Assembly (NCBI RefSeq): GCF_032854445.1
Contig: NC_088299.1
Coordinates: forward strand, 10,659,608-10,719,607
Direction: 5' to 3'
Length of the DNA stretch: 60,000 nt
DNA from: Liolophura sinensis
Taxonomy: Eukaryota; Mollusca; Polyplacophora; Chitonida; Chitonidae
The notes beneath the pieces are model-generated. The model had not been told where the DNA came from, did no database searches, and saw nothing but the letters and a program-made list of their open reading frames with translations. Positions 22,001-32,460 of the stretch are shown piece after piece. Made by a program: the position numbers and the translations under genes. Numbering within the stretch: the first letter of the stretch is position 1; each line of letters begins with the position of its first letter.

Positions 22001-23185
22001 TACGCCGTACTCAAGAATATTTCACTTATACGACGGCGGCCAGCATTATGGTGGGTGGAAACCGGGCAGAGCCCGGCAGAAACCCACGAATATCCGCAGG
22101 TTGCTGGCAGATCTTCCCACGTACGGCCGGAGAGGAAGCCAGCATGAGCTGGTCTTGAACTCACAGGGATCGCATTGGTGAGAGGCTTCTGGGTCACTAC
22201 GCTGCGTTAGCGCGCTAACCGACAGCAATTAAAAGACAAACGCCTCTAACCAGTTAAATCTGGATACGAACTTTCGTCAAGGGTCGATAAGCTGCTGTAG
22301 AAGCAATGCTCTGGAGGGGAAAAAAAAAGTACAAGACCAAATGTGTACATGCATCGATGCGTCCCACAGAAAGTTTAGAAAGCAAAACTTTTTACTTGTG
22401 TGATGTTGCATAACCGAGACATCGCAGTTCCAGTTATAACAAATTGCCAACAATGAGACAATCGACATCGCCGCCATGTTATCAATCAGGCGCAAGTTTT
22501 TTTTCACAATCTGTTTCTGTTTCAACTTACGTCACCCGAACCCTGATTTTTAACCGCACGTGCATGATGTACGAGTGACGCAATCTTGTGTTTCTGGTTG
22601 CTCTAATGTGGCGCAAGTTATCGTAACATTCATTTCCTGATTAAAAGTTGATTTATATAGTGACCATGCATGTTAGAAAAATGACTATGTCCCTGGCAAT
22701 TAGGTGTATTTCCACCCCTCTTCTTACATACATCAGGTTATATTATTTATCGTATTTTTTTAAACTGTTACATGCTTACCCATTCTTGATGATAAGTTGC
22801 TTCTGTCCACTACCCACAGCCAATGCCATACACGTGTGGACCTGGAAACTCTCGTCCTTACCATTCGGAGCTGAAACAAATAAAGGTAAAGAGTAAGAAG
22901 ATAGTCTGCACATTACACTAGTCAACAATCCGATAGAGGCACATGCCAGCGTGTTCAGTTTAAAAGTATTATGGAGCAAACCGGAGTGTCACCGACCTTT
23001 GGCAAGTTACTGACGAACTTTCTAACGTGTGATGTATAGACATGCACACCGTTGCCATGCTTGTGGGAGACAAGAATGCGTGTATGTGTGCTTTGTGTTT
23101 TACGTCATATGACGACGATGTGGGTGATAAGTAGTTTCCAACGTACGTTAAGGAACGCAAACGGCCGTAGGAACGTCGTCTACTG

Positions 23186-23231
<46 letters not shown>

Positions 23232-26200
23232 AGGCTCCAAGAACTCTGAAAAACTGGAAATCTACAAATTACATGTACAGGGCTGGGACATTTCGTGTAT
23301 CCTAGGGAGTGAAAGGAGAGCACTTTAACCACTCGACCGCGAAACGCTCGATCACTCCCACAAGCATGGTTGACAGATACCAGTTATACTAAGTACTTCT
23401 CGTATGGCACCATGATTTATTTATTTATTTATTTTTATTTAACGCCTTACTCCTGAATTCTCAACTTGCACGATCGATATCGATCTGGTGTATGGATGTG
23501 GGTAACGGGAGTAACAACCCATCGCCTAGTACTTGGCAAACACGCTGACCGAAACTACCGAGAGTTGAACTTGAACCTCTGGCCTCATAAGTCAGAGGTT
23601 AAGGACTCCGGAGGACAGGACTCCGGAGTTAACACTTCACTACGAGGTGTTTAAAAAGTAATCAGGATTAACAATAAATTTTCTCTTCTATTTTACTTTT
23701 TACCGTTAAAAATTGTGCAAATACTTCTAGATTCGGCTTTCGAGTTTGCCGTTTCCAGGCAAGTATACTATTTTCCACACAATAGCTGGCCATCGTTAAT
23801 CGTTAATATCTGAAAACGAAGTTGAGGACTTTCATTCTTTTCGAGGGTTCGTTTGGATTAGACTGCTTAATATTGAAGTTTTTAGTCTACACTCTCCGTT
23901 CATATTTTAAAGTATCTTTCCACATTACCAAGGCCAGCTTACGATTTAACCTTCGTGAACTTACTGACGAGCTCAGCGGCTAGCTTTAGGTATCTGCCAA
24001 ACCGCCATTTCCTGTCGCCCAGGGGCTTGTTTTTGATGTCCACTAAGTACAATGCCAGATCAGATCTGGAGGGGCCACCTTTCGGGACGTGAAGAAATGC
24101 ACTGGCAAGAGTAACGTCCACTGACCTTAAAGAGAGCATTATGCAAATACTAGAATAGTTAACATTAAATTTATAATTTGATTTAATTAACTGATATGTT
24201 TTTGATGTTATGTGTTATTTCTTGCTTATTGTTTTCTTCAAAATGCATTTCTGTACTTTCTTCAGAAGATATTGTGTCGTTTGTTCATAAGATATTGTGT
24301 AGTTTGTTCAGAAGATATTATGGAGTTTCTTCAGAAGACATTATGGAGTTTCTTCAGGAGATATTATGCAGTTTTTTCAAAAGATATTATGTCGTTTCTT
24401 CAGAATATATTATGTTGTTTCTTCAGGAGATATTATGGAGTTTTTTCAGATTTATTTATTTATTTGATTGGCGTTTTACGCCGTACTCAAGAATATTTCA
24501 CTTATACGACGGCGGCCAGCATTATGGTGGGTGGAACCGGGCACAGCCCCGGGGGAAACCCACGACCATCCGCAGGTTGCTGACAGACCTTCCCACGTAC
24601 GGCCGGAGAGGAAGCCGTTATGAACTGGTCTTGAACTCACAGCGGCCGCATTGGTGAGAGACTCCTGGATCATTACGCTGCGCTAGCGCGCTAACCAACT
24701 GAGCCACGCAGGCCCCGAGTTTCCTCAAAAGATATTATGTTGTTTCTTCAGAAGATATTATGCAGATTCTTCAAGAGATATTATGCAGTTTCTTCAAGAG
24801 ATATTATGCAGTTTCTTCAGGAGATATTATGCAGTTTCTTCAGAAGATGTTATGTCGTTTCTTCAGGAGATATTATGGAGTTTCTTCAGATTTATTTATT
24901 TATTTATTTGATTGCTGTTTTACGCCGTACTCAAGAATATTTCACTTATACGACGGCGGCCAGCATTGTGGGCGGAACCGGGCACAGCCCGGGGGAAACC
25001 CACGACCATCCGCAGGTTGCTGGAAGACCATTCAACGTACGACTTCCTAACCTTCCTAACCAACTGAGCCACGAGTTACTTCAAAAGATATTATGTTGTT
25101 TCTTCAGAAGATATTATGTCGTTTCTTCAGGAGATATTATGCAGTTTCTTCAGGAGATGTTATGCAGTTTCTTCAGAAGATATTATGCAGTTTCCTAAGA
25201 CGACATTCTGCAGTTTCTCCAGAAGATATGTTGTTTCTTCAGACGATATTATGGAGTTTCTTCAGAACATATCATGTCGTTTCTTCGGAAGATATTATGT
25301 TGTTTCTTCGGAAGATATTATGTTGTTTCTTCGGAAGATATTATGTATTATGTATTTTTTTCTATCAGCAAACATTTGTGTTATTGCTTTGGAAGACATT
25401 TGTGCAATTTGTTCAGAAAACATTCATGCAGCTTCTTAAGTAGACGTTAATGTTGTTTTAGAAGGCATTTGAATGTATACTTTTTAAAAACATTTTATCG
25501 TTTCTTCACAGGGCCTCCGTGACTCAGTTGGTTAGCGCCAGCGCAGCGTGATGACCCAGGGCGCCTCTCACCAGTGCGGCCGCTGTGAGTTCTAGTCCAG
25601 CTCATGCTGGCTTCCTCTCCGGCCGTACGTGGGAAGGTCTCCCAGCAACCTTCGGATGGTCGTGGGTTTCCCTCGGGCTGTGCCCTCATTCCTCCCACCA
25701 TAATACTGGCCGCCGTCGTATAAGGGAAATATTCTAATGTACGGTGTAAAACACCAATCAAATAAATCAAATCATTTCTTCGGGAAACATACGTGTAGTT
25801 TCTTCAGTTTGTACAGAAAACATTTCGATAGTTTGAACAGAAAGCATTTGGGCAGTTTGTACAGAAAAAATGTGTGTAGTTTGTTCGAAAAACATTTGGG
25901 CAGTTTGTACGGAAAGCATTTGGGCAGCTTGTACAGAAAGCATTTGGGCAGTTTGTACAGAAAGCATTTGGGCAGTTTGTACAGAAAGCATTTGGGCAGT
26001 TTGTACAGAAAGCATTTGGGCAGTTTGTGCAGAAAGCATATGGGCAGTTTGTGCAGAAAGCATCTGGGCAGTTTGTGCAGAAAGCATTTGGGCAGTTTGT
26101 ACAGAAAGCATTTGGGCAGTTTGTACAGAAAGCATTTGGGCAGTTTGTACAGAAAGCATTTGGGCAGTTTGTACAGAAAGCATTTTGGCAGTTTGTACAG

Positions 26201-29200
26201 AAAGCATTTTGGCAGATTGTACAGAAAGCATTTGGGCAGTTTGTACAGAAAGCATTTTGGCAGATTGTACAGAAAGCATTTGGGCAGTTTGTGCAGAAAG
26301 CATTTGAATAGTTTCTTCAGAAGACATTTGTGTAGTTTCATCCAAAGATTTTTTTTTTTTACACTTGTACGGGTAGGCCATAATATAAGAGTTCCGTAAT
26401 ATAATATTACGGAACTGTCCACTTACATGTCTGTAGTGGCGATGATGTCGACTGCCACACTGTTCGTCACAATCTCATCCTTGTTGGCGCCTTCTTCCGA
26501 TGCTCCGTTTTCGCCGACATCAGTCCCGTTTACAAGCTTCTCTAACCTGGGACTTTCACAAACCAGCTTGTAAGGTTTATCCCCAAACGGAAAATACAAC
26601 TGCACATACACCGTGTACTGCCGCCTGTTAGTTTCCTGGGAAGAGAAAAGCATAACTTCGCTATATATTTTTCATGAAAAATAGGAAAATAGGTTTAAAA
26701 TAGGAAATAAACCGCCAATTTCCTGGACAAAATCTTTGGTATTTTTTCAAGCAGTTGACCTTCAATGGGGACACACACCTAGCTAATATGGGATACGGCT
26801 GAGAATGTCGGATTTGATGCTTTGATTTGCATTGTGTTGCATTGTGTTTCCGTCATTGCTGCTTTTTTTTCCTCGACTTAAAAACTCAATAAAAATTTGC
26901 GTCGAATTTGACCTGTATAATACGCCTGACTTACGTCTCATCAAAACCTTGTTTATTTGTAAAATTTTCAAAATCTGACCGACAATGAGTTTGCACATGT
27001 TTATTGGAGCAAATCTGTATCTACAGGCTAATCCTTGCTACAGTATGTTCATCTGATTACTGAGATGGCGCGTGCAAAATTTCACAACGATTCGGCAAAC
27101 ATGTTGGTAAATGTCAAACATTGTTTTGGGGAGAATTTATTTTTGATGAACTGTTTATATGTGTGTTTGTGTATATAGTTTTTACGTCGTACCTAACAAT
27201 TTTGTCAGTGATATGACGGCGAAGAGTCAATACGCGTGTGTACATTTACTGTCTTCTTGTGGCAGGGCGAGTCCATGCAGTGCTGCTGTCACTGAAGTAT
27301 CATGACGAAGACATCCAGTAACATTATATTCACACCGGGCAAACCAGTATTGTTTCATTGTTCTAGCCTCTGAGTACTGGGCTCTAAGCGAGGCAGCAAA
27401 TACCATTTCTAAAGTTCAAGGCATTGACTATTCTGCCGCATGATCTTCATATGCAATATCATTTACCCACGCACAATATCACCGTTATTGGAGGTCTTAC
27501 AATAAATCTGCACTTGTCCGGATCAGTGGTGTTGAAGTGAACGTTCAGTGTTTTCGTGACCGTATCCTCGTGACTGTAGAACTGATAACTTCCGAACAAC
27601 CGAGCCGTGTTCGGCTCACAGAAACCGTACGCTTGCCACAATTTCTCGTCGGATTTCGCTGTTATGGTGATGAAACCATCCGGGTTCTGGAAATCATCCG
27701 GACACGTGGCGAACACTGAAATACGACAAGCATAAGAAATCTAGGAACACAGGGATCAAGCATCCAGGACCCGTAGGTTTTGTGGTGTGAAAACATTTGC
27801 GTGTTGTTTGTTGTCAGACGGCCATTTTTTGTTCGCAAACTTGCAAAGCGTGTGGCATCGAAATGTTGGAAATTGAATTGAGTTAAATTATCTTTCAATA
27901 ACGAGATATTTTCAGCTAGTGATGGGGTCTGGTTGTCTCCAATAGATGCATCTAGTGGCTGCTGTGTTTGCTTAATTAAGAACTTGACTTCTTATTGAGA
28001 ATTGCATTTAAAATAAAGCACTAAATATTAACATTGCTTAAGGAGAGATAAGGTGAGTGAAACACGTGTTCCAAATGTATATCTGCCGAAATTCAAGTGC
28101 GAAAGGCGATGTTAGTACTTTAAAGGTCAGTTTGAGAAAGGCCCACGTCCGAAATGTATCAACGTATCAGAGTCGTCCGCAATCGAAAGGTCCATGTCAG
28201 AAAGGTCTATGTCATAGAGGTCCGTATCCGAAAGGTCCGTGTCAATAAGGCTCGTGTGAGAAAGATCCGTGTCTGAAAAGTACACGTGTCAGAAAAGTTC
28301 TTATCAGAACGGTACGTATCTGAGGGGTACATGTTCGAAGGGTACATCCGTGTCAAAAAGGTTCTTATCCGAAAGGTAGGTGCCAGAGATCGGAGAGGTG
28401 CCTGAAAGATGCCTGTCAAAAGGGTTTATGTCCGGAAACGTGTCAGAGAGGTCCTTATCCGAAAGATGCCTATATAAGGCTTCTGTGTCAGAAAGGTCAG
28501 TATAGAAGGGGTGCATATACACGGAGTCAGAAAAACCACCTATTAATCACTAGATGGTATGCTAGATACACAGAACAGTTTGTGTATACGAGGTTGAAAC
28601 TTTTTTATGTTTTGTTTTAGGAGATGTTGAAAGTAAGTAGAAATAATAATATAAAAATCACATGCCATGGCATGCTTGAAGGTTACTATAGTCTCTTTCC
28701 AGGAATTTCATGGGTTATTCAAGCCATAGCTACTGACAGGAATAAAAATAAAAATAAAATAAACCACCAATTTTTGTACGCATGCGTGTATGTATACTAG
28801 GGTTTAACGTCGAAATTACAATTTTTCAGTCATATGACAACAGAGAGTCATACAGATATGTGTACATATACTCTGTCTTCTTATGACAAGGCCAGTCCAT
28901 GCCGCCGAAGTGCTGCCGTCACTGAAATATCACACCGAAGACACCAGACTTTACACTCCACTCAGTCACATTATACTGGCACCGAGCCAACAATGCATAT
29001 GCATGCATATAGTATGTCGGCTGTGTTGACGGCTCCATTCCTAAGAATGACATGTGCCATTGCAAAGCCAAAACCATTTATTCTTCAGGAAGCAGCATTT
29101 ATTACAGCTTTGCCTAATGACGACAGTTTCATTATTAGTTTATAATTAGTGGAACATATTATACTTCAAAGTGACATGCACATGACAGTTAAGATCTTTT

Positions 29201-30314
29201 ATCTTGACCAAAATTTCCGAAGCGTCTGAAATAAAACATTTTGAAGCGAAAGGAGAGTTACACCTGCCTTATTCAGGTCGGCATAAAACAGACGCAAGCC
29301 AATCGTGTAGCAAAGAAAATCGGTTTATCTACTGGGCAGTAACTCAATGATATAACCTACTGCTCCCTGGTACTTCATACATTATTTCATATTTAAACGG
29401 TACACATCTGCGGAACATGTTCATAAAGCCTAAGATGTAGTGAACGCTACGATTAGCTCCCATACATAGAACCATTGTATGGGATTGTATGTACAGACTA
29501 ATTGTACGCCTAAAGTGAATTGAACTAAAATGGCCAAACCAGGCGGTTAATTTGGGGTAAAAATATATCAATATACATGTATAACATCTCAGAATTAAGA
29601 GATCTTCAAAGCATATTGAATAATGTACATTAAGCTTTTTCTGAGGATCCAGTGAAACATGTTGACTAATTAGCCTTAACATAAAACCTTTCTCTGGAAC
29701 TACATGCAAGAAGCTGGTCACGACTAAACCCTTATGATATTATCCAATATACGTACCTCCAGTGAGCCCAGAAACGCCTGTCATACACTACAAATATACA
29801 GAAAACAAGCACGTGAACATATACGTAAACCGTTGGACATGCACATATAGATTTATATATAGCTACTTCTCCTGATCCACAAAACAATCCTGCATTAATT
29901 TAAAATTTATTTATTTATTTGATTGGTGCTTTAAGCTGTACTCAAGAATATTTGACTTATACGACGGCGACCAGCGTTATGGTGGGAGGAAACCCACAAT
30001 CATCCACAGATTTGCTGGCAGACCTGCACATGTACGACCGGAGAGGAAGCCAACATGAGCTGTGGATGTATAGACGTTTGTCTTACATTAACATGCATTA
30101 ACATGCATTCACAAGCCTAAGGCCAGGTGTGTTTTTTGTGAGCGTATGCCTAGAACGGACGAGTGTTGCTGCGTTGTCACGCTAATCACTCGGCCACGGA
30201 GACCCGAATTCATCCGCAATTCATGCTGCATAAGAATAAAGAAAACACTAGCGACATATTCATGTTTTAAAGAAGACAACTTACACAGGACAGACTGAGG
30301 ATGATGAGAATCAT
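18834..30314 (-). CDS. ZP-domain type I membrane protein 1 (cuticlin-like), complete model
   Basis: Secretory ZP-module protein. Exons in transcript order: 30314-30285, a microexon near 29777-29753 (uncertain), 27715-27501, 26635-26427, 24125-23965, 22870-22780, 21797-21644, 20781-20706, 19057-18834; about 394 aa. All other junctions have AG/GT borders and matching phases. Signal peptide MILIILSLSC; ZP-N half with TVYVQLYFPFGDKPYKLVCE; ZP-C half with LALYLVDIKNKPLG, TCMALAVG, KNGCGDG and MCTFILCQHNCDG, giving the C..I..C...C signature. A linker exon carries RHKPKR, a dibasic/furin-like cleavage site, followed by a transmembrane helix (ISGVAFCLSLLSIVITISLI) and a short cytoplasmic tail. ZP proteins are normally cleaved and polymerise in extracellular matrices. 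The role in this animal is unknown. Paralogues follow at 34-44 kb and 46-60 kb. Confidence 0.88.
19195..19400 (+). repeat. 21-bp tandem repeat (GGAGGAAACCGGAGTGCCT)
   Basis: About seven units of a ~21-bp motif, consensus GGAGGAAACCGGAGTGCCTG, beginning with CATGGAAGAAACC and ending in AAACCACCACTATTGTCAAG. The motif belongs to another interspersed repeat seen at 20870-20960, 22970-23030 and 33600-33750, expanded here. It lies in intron F-G of ZP gene 1. Confidence 0.8.
20706..20781 (-). CDS. ZP gene 1 exon F (cleavage-site linker)
   Basis: Acceptor TTTAATTTCCAG, donor GTAAGA, 76 nt, phase 0 to 1, exactly what exons E and G need. Encodes SSCEHELLHPRHKPKREAPF, with a KPKR dibasic site like the consensus furin site after vertebrate ZP domains. 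The paralogue exon F at 35838-35742 carries RPRR at the same place. Confidence 0.8.
21065..21640 (-). repeat. Minisatellite (~54 bp) derived from ZP exon E end plus splice donor
   Basis: On the minus strand each unit reads approximately TGTACGTTCATCCCGTGTCA, ACACAACTGTGACGGA, then GTAAGT and a short intron piece. This equals the last ~40 nt of exon E (CTFILCQHNCDG) with its donor. Ten degenerate copies follow the authentic one inside the intron. Donor-type GTAAGT survives at 21165-21160, 21275-21270, 21330-21325, 21385-21380, 21428-21423 and 21535-21530, besides the true donor at 21643-21638. Open frames across the array are artefacts. Confidence 0.9.
21644..21797 (-). CDS. ZP gene 1 exon E (ZP-C core)
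   Basis: Acceptor CCTTGGGGTAG, donor GTAAGT, exactly 154 nt as in both paralogues, phase 2 to 0. Encodes CGDGIVFPEDMGFVTTGRVA, then FKGFHLKD and MCTFILCQHNCDG. The last ~40 nt plus the donor are the source of the tandem array at 21065-21640. Confidence 0.92.
21976..22226 (-). mobile_element. SINE family 1, full length
   Basis: Poly-T then GATTGGTGTTTTACGCCGTACTC, GAATATTTCACTTATACGAC, GGCGGCCAGCATTATGGTGG, ATCCGCAGGTTGCTGGCAG, GCCAGCATGAGCTGGTCTTG, GATCGCATTGGTGAGAGGC and GGGTCACTACGCTGCGTTAGCGCGCTAACCG. High-quality inverted copy with the tRNA head. Confidence 0.88.
22780..22870 (-). CDS. ZP gene 1 exon D
   Basis: Acceptor TTATTTGTTTCAG, donor GTAAGC, 91 nt, phase 1 to 2. Encodes PNGKDESFQVHTCMALAVGSGQ followed by KQLIIKNG; the split glycine codon leads into GCGDG of exon E. 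This is the ZP-C 'C.a......li..GC' segment. Confidence 0.88.
23186..23228 (+). repeat. (TTA)n microsatellite
   Basis: About 14 TTA/ATT units in intron C-D of ZP gene 1. Confidence 0.97.
23965..24125 (-). CDS. ZP gene 1 exon C (start of ZP-C)
   Basis: Acceptor CTCTTTAAG, donor GTAAGT, 161 nt, phase 2 to 1. Encodes SVDVTLASAFLHVPKG..SDLALYLVDIKNKPLG..RFGRYLKLAAELV, the 'L.v.D....P...v.lG..l.L' pattern of ZP-C. Paralogue exons are 38492-38347 and 58409-58554. Confidence 0.87.
24451..24716 (-). mobile_element. SINE family 1, full length, inserted in minisatellite
   Basis: TTTATTTATTTATTTGATTGGC..CACTTATACGACGGCGGCC..GGCCGCATTGGTGAGAG..CATTACGCTGCGCTAGCGCG..CAACTGAGCCACGCAGGCCCC. A complete, little-diverged inverted copy ending at the tRNA-like 5' end. 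It splits the 23-bp array. Confidence 0.93.
24891..25075 (-). mobile_element. SINE family 1, internally deleted, inserted in minisatellite
   Basis: Tail and body match as in the neighbouring copy. After TTGCTGGAAGACC the sequence jumps to CAACTGAGCCACGAG, so the centre and most of the tRNA head are deleted. It lies in the same 23-bp array. Confidence 0.9.
25510..25771 (+). mobile_element. SINE family 1, full length
   Basis: GGCCTCCGTGACTCAGTTGG..AGCGCAGCGTGATGACCC..CTGTGAGTTCTAGTCCAGC (B-box-like) ..CCATAATACTGGCCGCCGTCG..AACACCAATCAAATAAATC. Head-first copy. It separates the 23-bp and 24-bp minisatellites. Confidence 0.92.
25780..26345 (+). repeat. 24-bp minisatellite (GCAGTTTGTACAGAAAGCATTTGG)
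   Basis: About 22 units with very low divergence in the centre (25900-26300). Because 24 is a multiple of 3, several frames on both strands stay open for over 200 codons, which explains the ORFs at 25737-26399 (+) and 25767-26422 (-). The unit is related to the 23-bp array to its left (shared GCAGTTT..CAGAA). It lies in intron B-C of ZP gene 1. Confidence 0.95.
26427..26635 (-). CDS. ZP gene 1 exon B (end of ZP-N)
   Basis: Acceptor CTCTTCCCAG, donor GTAAGT, 209 nt, phase 0 to 2. QYTVYVQLYFPFGDKPYKLVCE matches the strand-rich YxVxVxFxP..Y.VxC end of ZP-N. It is followed by an acidic linker (NGTDVGENGASEEGANKDE) longer than in the paralogues (209 versus 152 nt). Confidence 0.88.
26990..27170 (-). 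mobile_element. Tc1-like element fragment (terminal region)
   Basis: CTGTATCTACAGGCTAATCC..ATTACTGAGATGGCGCGTGC..AAAATTTCACAACGATTCG..ATTTTTGATGAACTGTTTAT matches, inverted, the left inverted-repeat region of the Tc1-like element at 42838-43000. No coding sequence is left. Confidence 0.6.
27172..27420 (-). mobile_element. SINE family 2, truncated
   Basis: Inverted copy: TTTTTACGTCGTACCTAACA, TCAGTGATATGACGGCGAAGAGTCA, CTTCTTGTGGCAGGGCGAGTCCATGC, ATCATGACGAAGACATCCAG, CACCGGGCAAACCAGT and TGGGCTCTAAGCGAGGCAGCAA. The tRNA head is missing. Confidence 0.8.
27501..27715 (-). CDS. ZP gene 1 exon A (start of ZP-N)
   Basis: Acceptor GTCGTATTTCAG and donor GTAAGA; 215 nt, phase 1 to 0. Encodes FATCPDDFQNPDG..GFCEPNTARLFG..LNVHFNTTDPDKCRFI with three cysteines. 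It aligns with exons 42258-42071 and 53220-53392 of the paralogues, which share the TxC start and the C.F/M end. Confidence 0.88.
28090..28520 (+). repeat. Degenerate 15-bp tandem repeat (TCAGAAAGGTCCGTG)
   Basis: About 28 loose units of TCAGAAAGGTCCGTG / TCCGAAAGGTCTATG, heavily diverged. It lies in the intron just upstream of ZP gene 1 exon A. Short ORFs here are repeat artefacts. Confidence 0.85.
28795..29010 (-). mobile_element. SINE family 2, truncated
   Basis: GGGTTTAACGTCGAAATTAC..TTTTCAGTCATATGACAACAG..CTTCTTATGACAAGGCCAGTCCATGCCG..GAAGACACCAGAC..CACTCAGTCACATTATACTGGCACCG. Inverted, head missing. Confidence 0.8.
29753..29777 (-). CDS. Candidate microexon of ZP gene 1
   Basis: Acceptor TGTAGTGTATGACAG followed by GCGTTTCTGGGCTCACTGGAG and GTACGT. 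Using the first GT gives 21 nt, which does not match the phase of the next exon. Using the second GT (GTAC|GTATAT) gives 25 nt and converts phase 0 to phase 1 as required. The position matches microexon candidates in the two paralogues, but this call is tentative. Confidence 0.35.
29906..30206 (-). mobile_element. SINE family 1, full length but rearranged
   Basis: TTTATTTATTTATTTGATTGG, GAATATTTGACTTATACGAC, GACCAGCGTTATGGTGGGAGG, GGCAGACCTGCACATGTACG, then ~60 bp of unrelated sequence, and the head-like GCTGCGTTGTCACGCTAATC..CGGCCACGGAGACCC. Inserted just 3' of the ZP gene 1 signal exon, in intron 1. Confidence 0.82.
30285..30314 (-). CDS. ZP gene 1 signal-peptide exon
   Basis: Acceptor CTCTTTGTTTCAG ends at 30334, so the exon starts at 30333 with about 19 nt of 5'UTR before ATG at 30314. 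It encodes MILIILSLSC and ends at donor GTAAGT in phase 0. A further 5' non-coding exon is implied. ZP gene 3 has the same arrangement at 46324-46368. Confidence 0.75.
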
Positions 30315-30359
30315 GGTCCCTGAATCACACTGTCTGAAACAAAGAGACACAATATAGCA

Positions 30360-30610
30360 TCAGGCATAACAGTTCTGTTACATATCATGTGTGATAAATG
30401 AGTGTTAACCTGGTACAAAGTAAGGAACCATATTAACAAAAGGAGCAATATGGCTTCACACATATCTGTTGTACATCACGGGTGATAAACGAGTGTTAAC
30501 CTGATATAAATCAAGGCCATATGTTAACAAAGAAAAACAGCTTCAGACATATCTGTTGTACATCAGGTGTGATAAATGAGTGTTAACCTTGCTTAGGTCA
30601 TGGCTATATC
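30360..30610 (+). repeat. ~100-bp tandem triplicate upstream of ZP gene 1 signal exon
   Basis: Three copies of CATATCTGTTGTACATCA..GGTGTGATAAATGAGTGTTAACCT..ATTAACAAA, spaced about 100 bp. It lies immediately 5' of the exon starting at 30333, so within the 5' intron or promoter region of gene 1. Confidence 0.8.
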
Positions 30611-32382
30611 TGGAGATAAAATGTGCAGAGGAAGTAAATTAGTAAATCTTACTGGCTCGGAAAACATTTTTCTTCAACAGACAGAATTTTTTTCCCAAAA
30701 GAAAGATAGAAACAAACACACGTAAACAAACCATCATTCCCTCTTTCTATAGCAATCCAGAATTTCAACAAGATTAGTTTAGCTGTTTTAGGCTGGACCC
30801 GTCAGGTTCCCCTGTCAGCGATGACCCAACATGCTGTACGTGATAATGGTTACCACAACATTTAAATAAGTAACCCTCTACACAACTGCAATCAACTGCA
30901 GGTTTCAACGACTCCTATTTTTGGACCCACTTCCACACTCCTCACAGTGGGGGAGTCACCCATATTCTCTGGTTACCATTTGTGGGTGGCGTCGCGTGAT
31001 AAGTCAAATCAATGAAGAAGCATCTTTTTCACAATGAACATCTGAGAATGAGCTCATTGGTTAACAATAGGGTCATCCTAGTCTTTACAACTGCCTCAAT
31101 TTCATCATCTGAACACTATGTAATGATAATTTCTGCGCCTATCCAGCAGGTAGGAGGCCAGGAGTTCGGCGATTTCTGTCATAGCTGTGACCATGAACAA
31201 GGCCGGAGTGGATCATACACTCGAAAAGTTTACGCTATGTAGTGTTCATGTCCTGTACAGAAGAGAGGCAATATAGAGCACAAATAGAGATGCATGGTGC
31301 ATGCATACCCTGGGAAGTCTGTCCGTTATTTACCTGTCTGCCTGGACGATGTCTGAAGACCAAGAGGTCTGAACCGAACCCACGATACACATGCACCGGA
31401 CACCTGTCTTCCACGCCCAAACACGCACGTATGGTCACGGCACCCTCCTGTCAGTAAAATCATCCATCCTTCAAATAAGGCGACGCGAAAATTCGTGCAT
31501 AGGATTAAATCGCAATTGGCTTGCCCATTTCATAAGATGCGCTGTTACAATTGGAAATGTGAATGATAATGCATGAATACAATTACTACGCGATGTTTGT
31601 CCCGCGAAACCCCGTGCTTTCTCGCGTTACCTGGTGATCTGCAGACAGTCCACAAGGGACAGGATAAAATATTCAGTTCACAGCAAAACATACGAGGTAC
31701 GCCTCTCAGTTCTATATGGATCTTCGCTACTTGACTTACGCTGAGATGTCTTCCTGTTTTCTTTTGAAACCCCATTGTACACGGAGGAAATTGTATTCCT
31801 AGAAGAATACATAAGTTCACAGTTTCACATTTGCAACGTAAATACAACCCCTTGTCGCTGCGTGGCCATTCCATAGGCAGGATTAAGGTTTCTTTGGGCA
31901 TTGGCTTAACCAGTTCTAGCTCTTTTCGCATCTGAGAGTATGCTTACGTTCCAAAGAGCGAAATACTTGACCGAAGAAAGCGACGCTGTAAAAACTCGTG
32001 TGTACTTCCATATTTCTGAGTTCACTGACGTCATGTTTAGTTGTTGTATTCGGAACGTTTTATTAGTTCCACCACTAGACTTTCCGCTGGACACCATGCC
32101 CGAAGTAGCGTTGAGACAAACCGAATACTACAACACCCTTGTCACCGTTCGTTCCATTCACTCTCTGGTTGCCACTGGCATGTCGCTGTCATCTATGTGG
32201 GTGCTGTCACTGGGTGATTGACACCAGTTCATTGAAGAATCTGTTTTGTCACAATGTGTATTTGAGAAACAAACACAGACAGCTTCCTACTCTTTCACAC
32301 ATCTAAAGTTACGAGTAATTGGAATTTTATAAACATTCACCTATATAAAAAAATAGGTTGCCAAAAATATACAAACCCAACT

Positions 32383-32460
32383 TATTTAAATATATATGAT
32401 TGGGGTTTTACGTCGTACTCAAGAATGTTTCACTTATACTACGGCCAGCATGATGTACTA
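32383..32460 (-). mobile_element. SINE family 1, tail fragment
   Basis: TATATGATTGGGGTTTTACGTCGTACTCAAGAATGTTTCACTTATACTACGGCCAGCATGATG, then the match stops. Tail only. (A single short fragment of about 65 bp.). Confidence 0.7.

Larger units (their letters stand above)
24225..25440 (+). repeat. 23-bp minisatellite interrupted by two SINEs
   Basis: Unit GCAGTTTCTTCAGAAGATATTAT with variants (GTTGTTTCTTCAG, GGAGTTTCTTCAG). Arrays lie at about 24260-24450, 24720-24890 and 25076-25440, separated by SINE insertions at 24451-24716 and 24891-25075. The array occupies intron B-C of ZP gene 1. Long open frames through it change frame every unit and are not genes. Confidence 0.93.

Noticed and set aside
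25737-26422. ORFs of 204-220 aa on both strands
   Set aside because: They consist only of the 24-bp minisatellite, whose period is a multiple of three, so open frames on several strands are expected without selection.
31545-31931. 128-aa ORF (minus) between ZP genes 1 and 2
   Set aside because: No recognisable domain, no convincing splice borders, and low-quality codon context; probably a chance frame.
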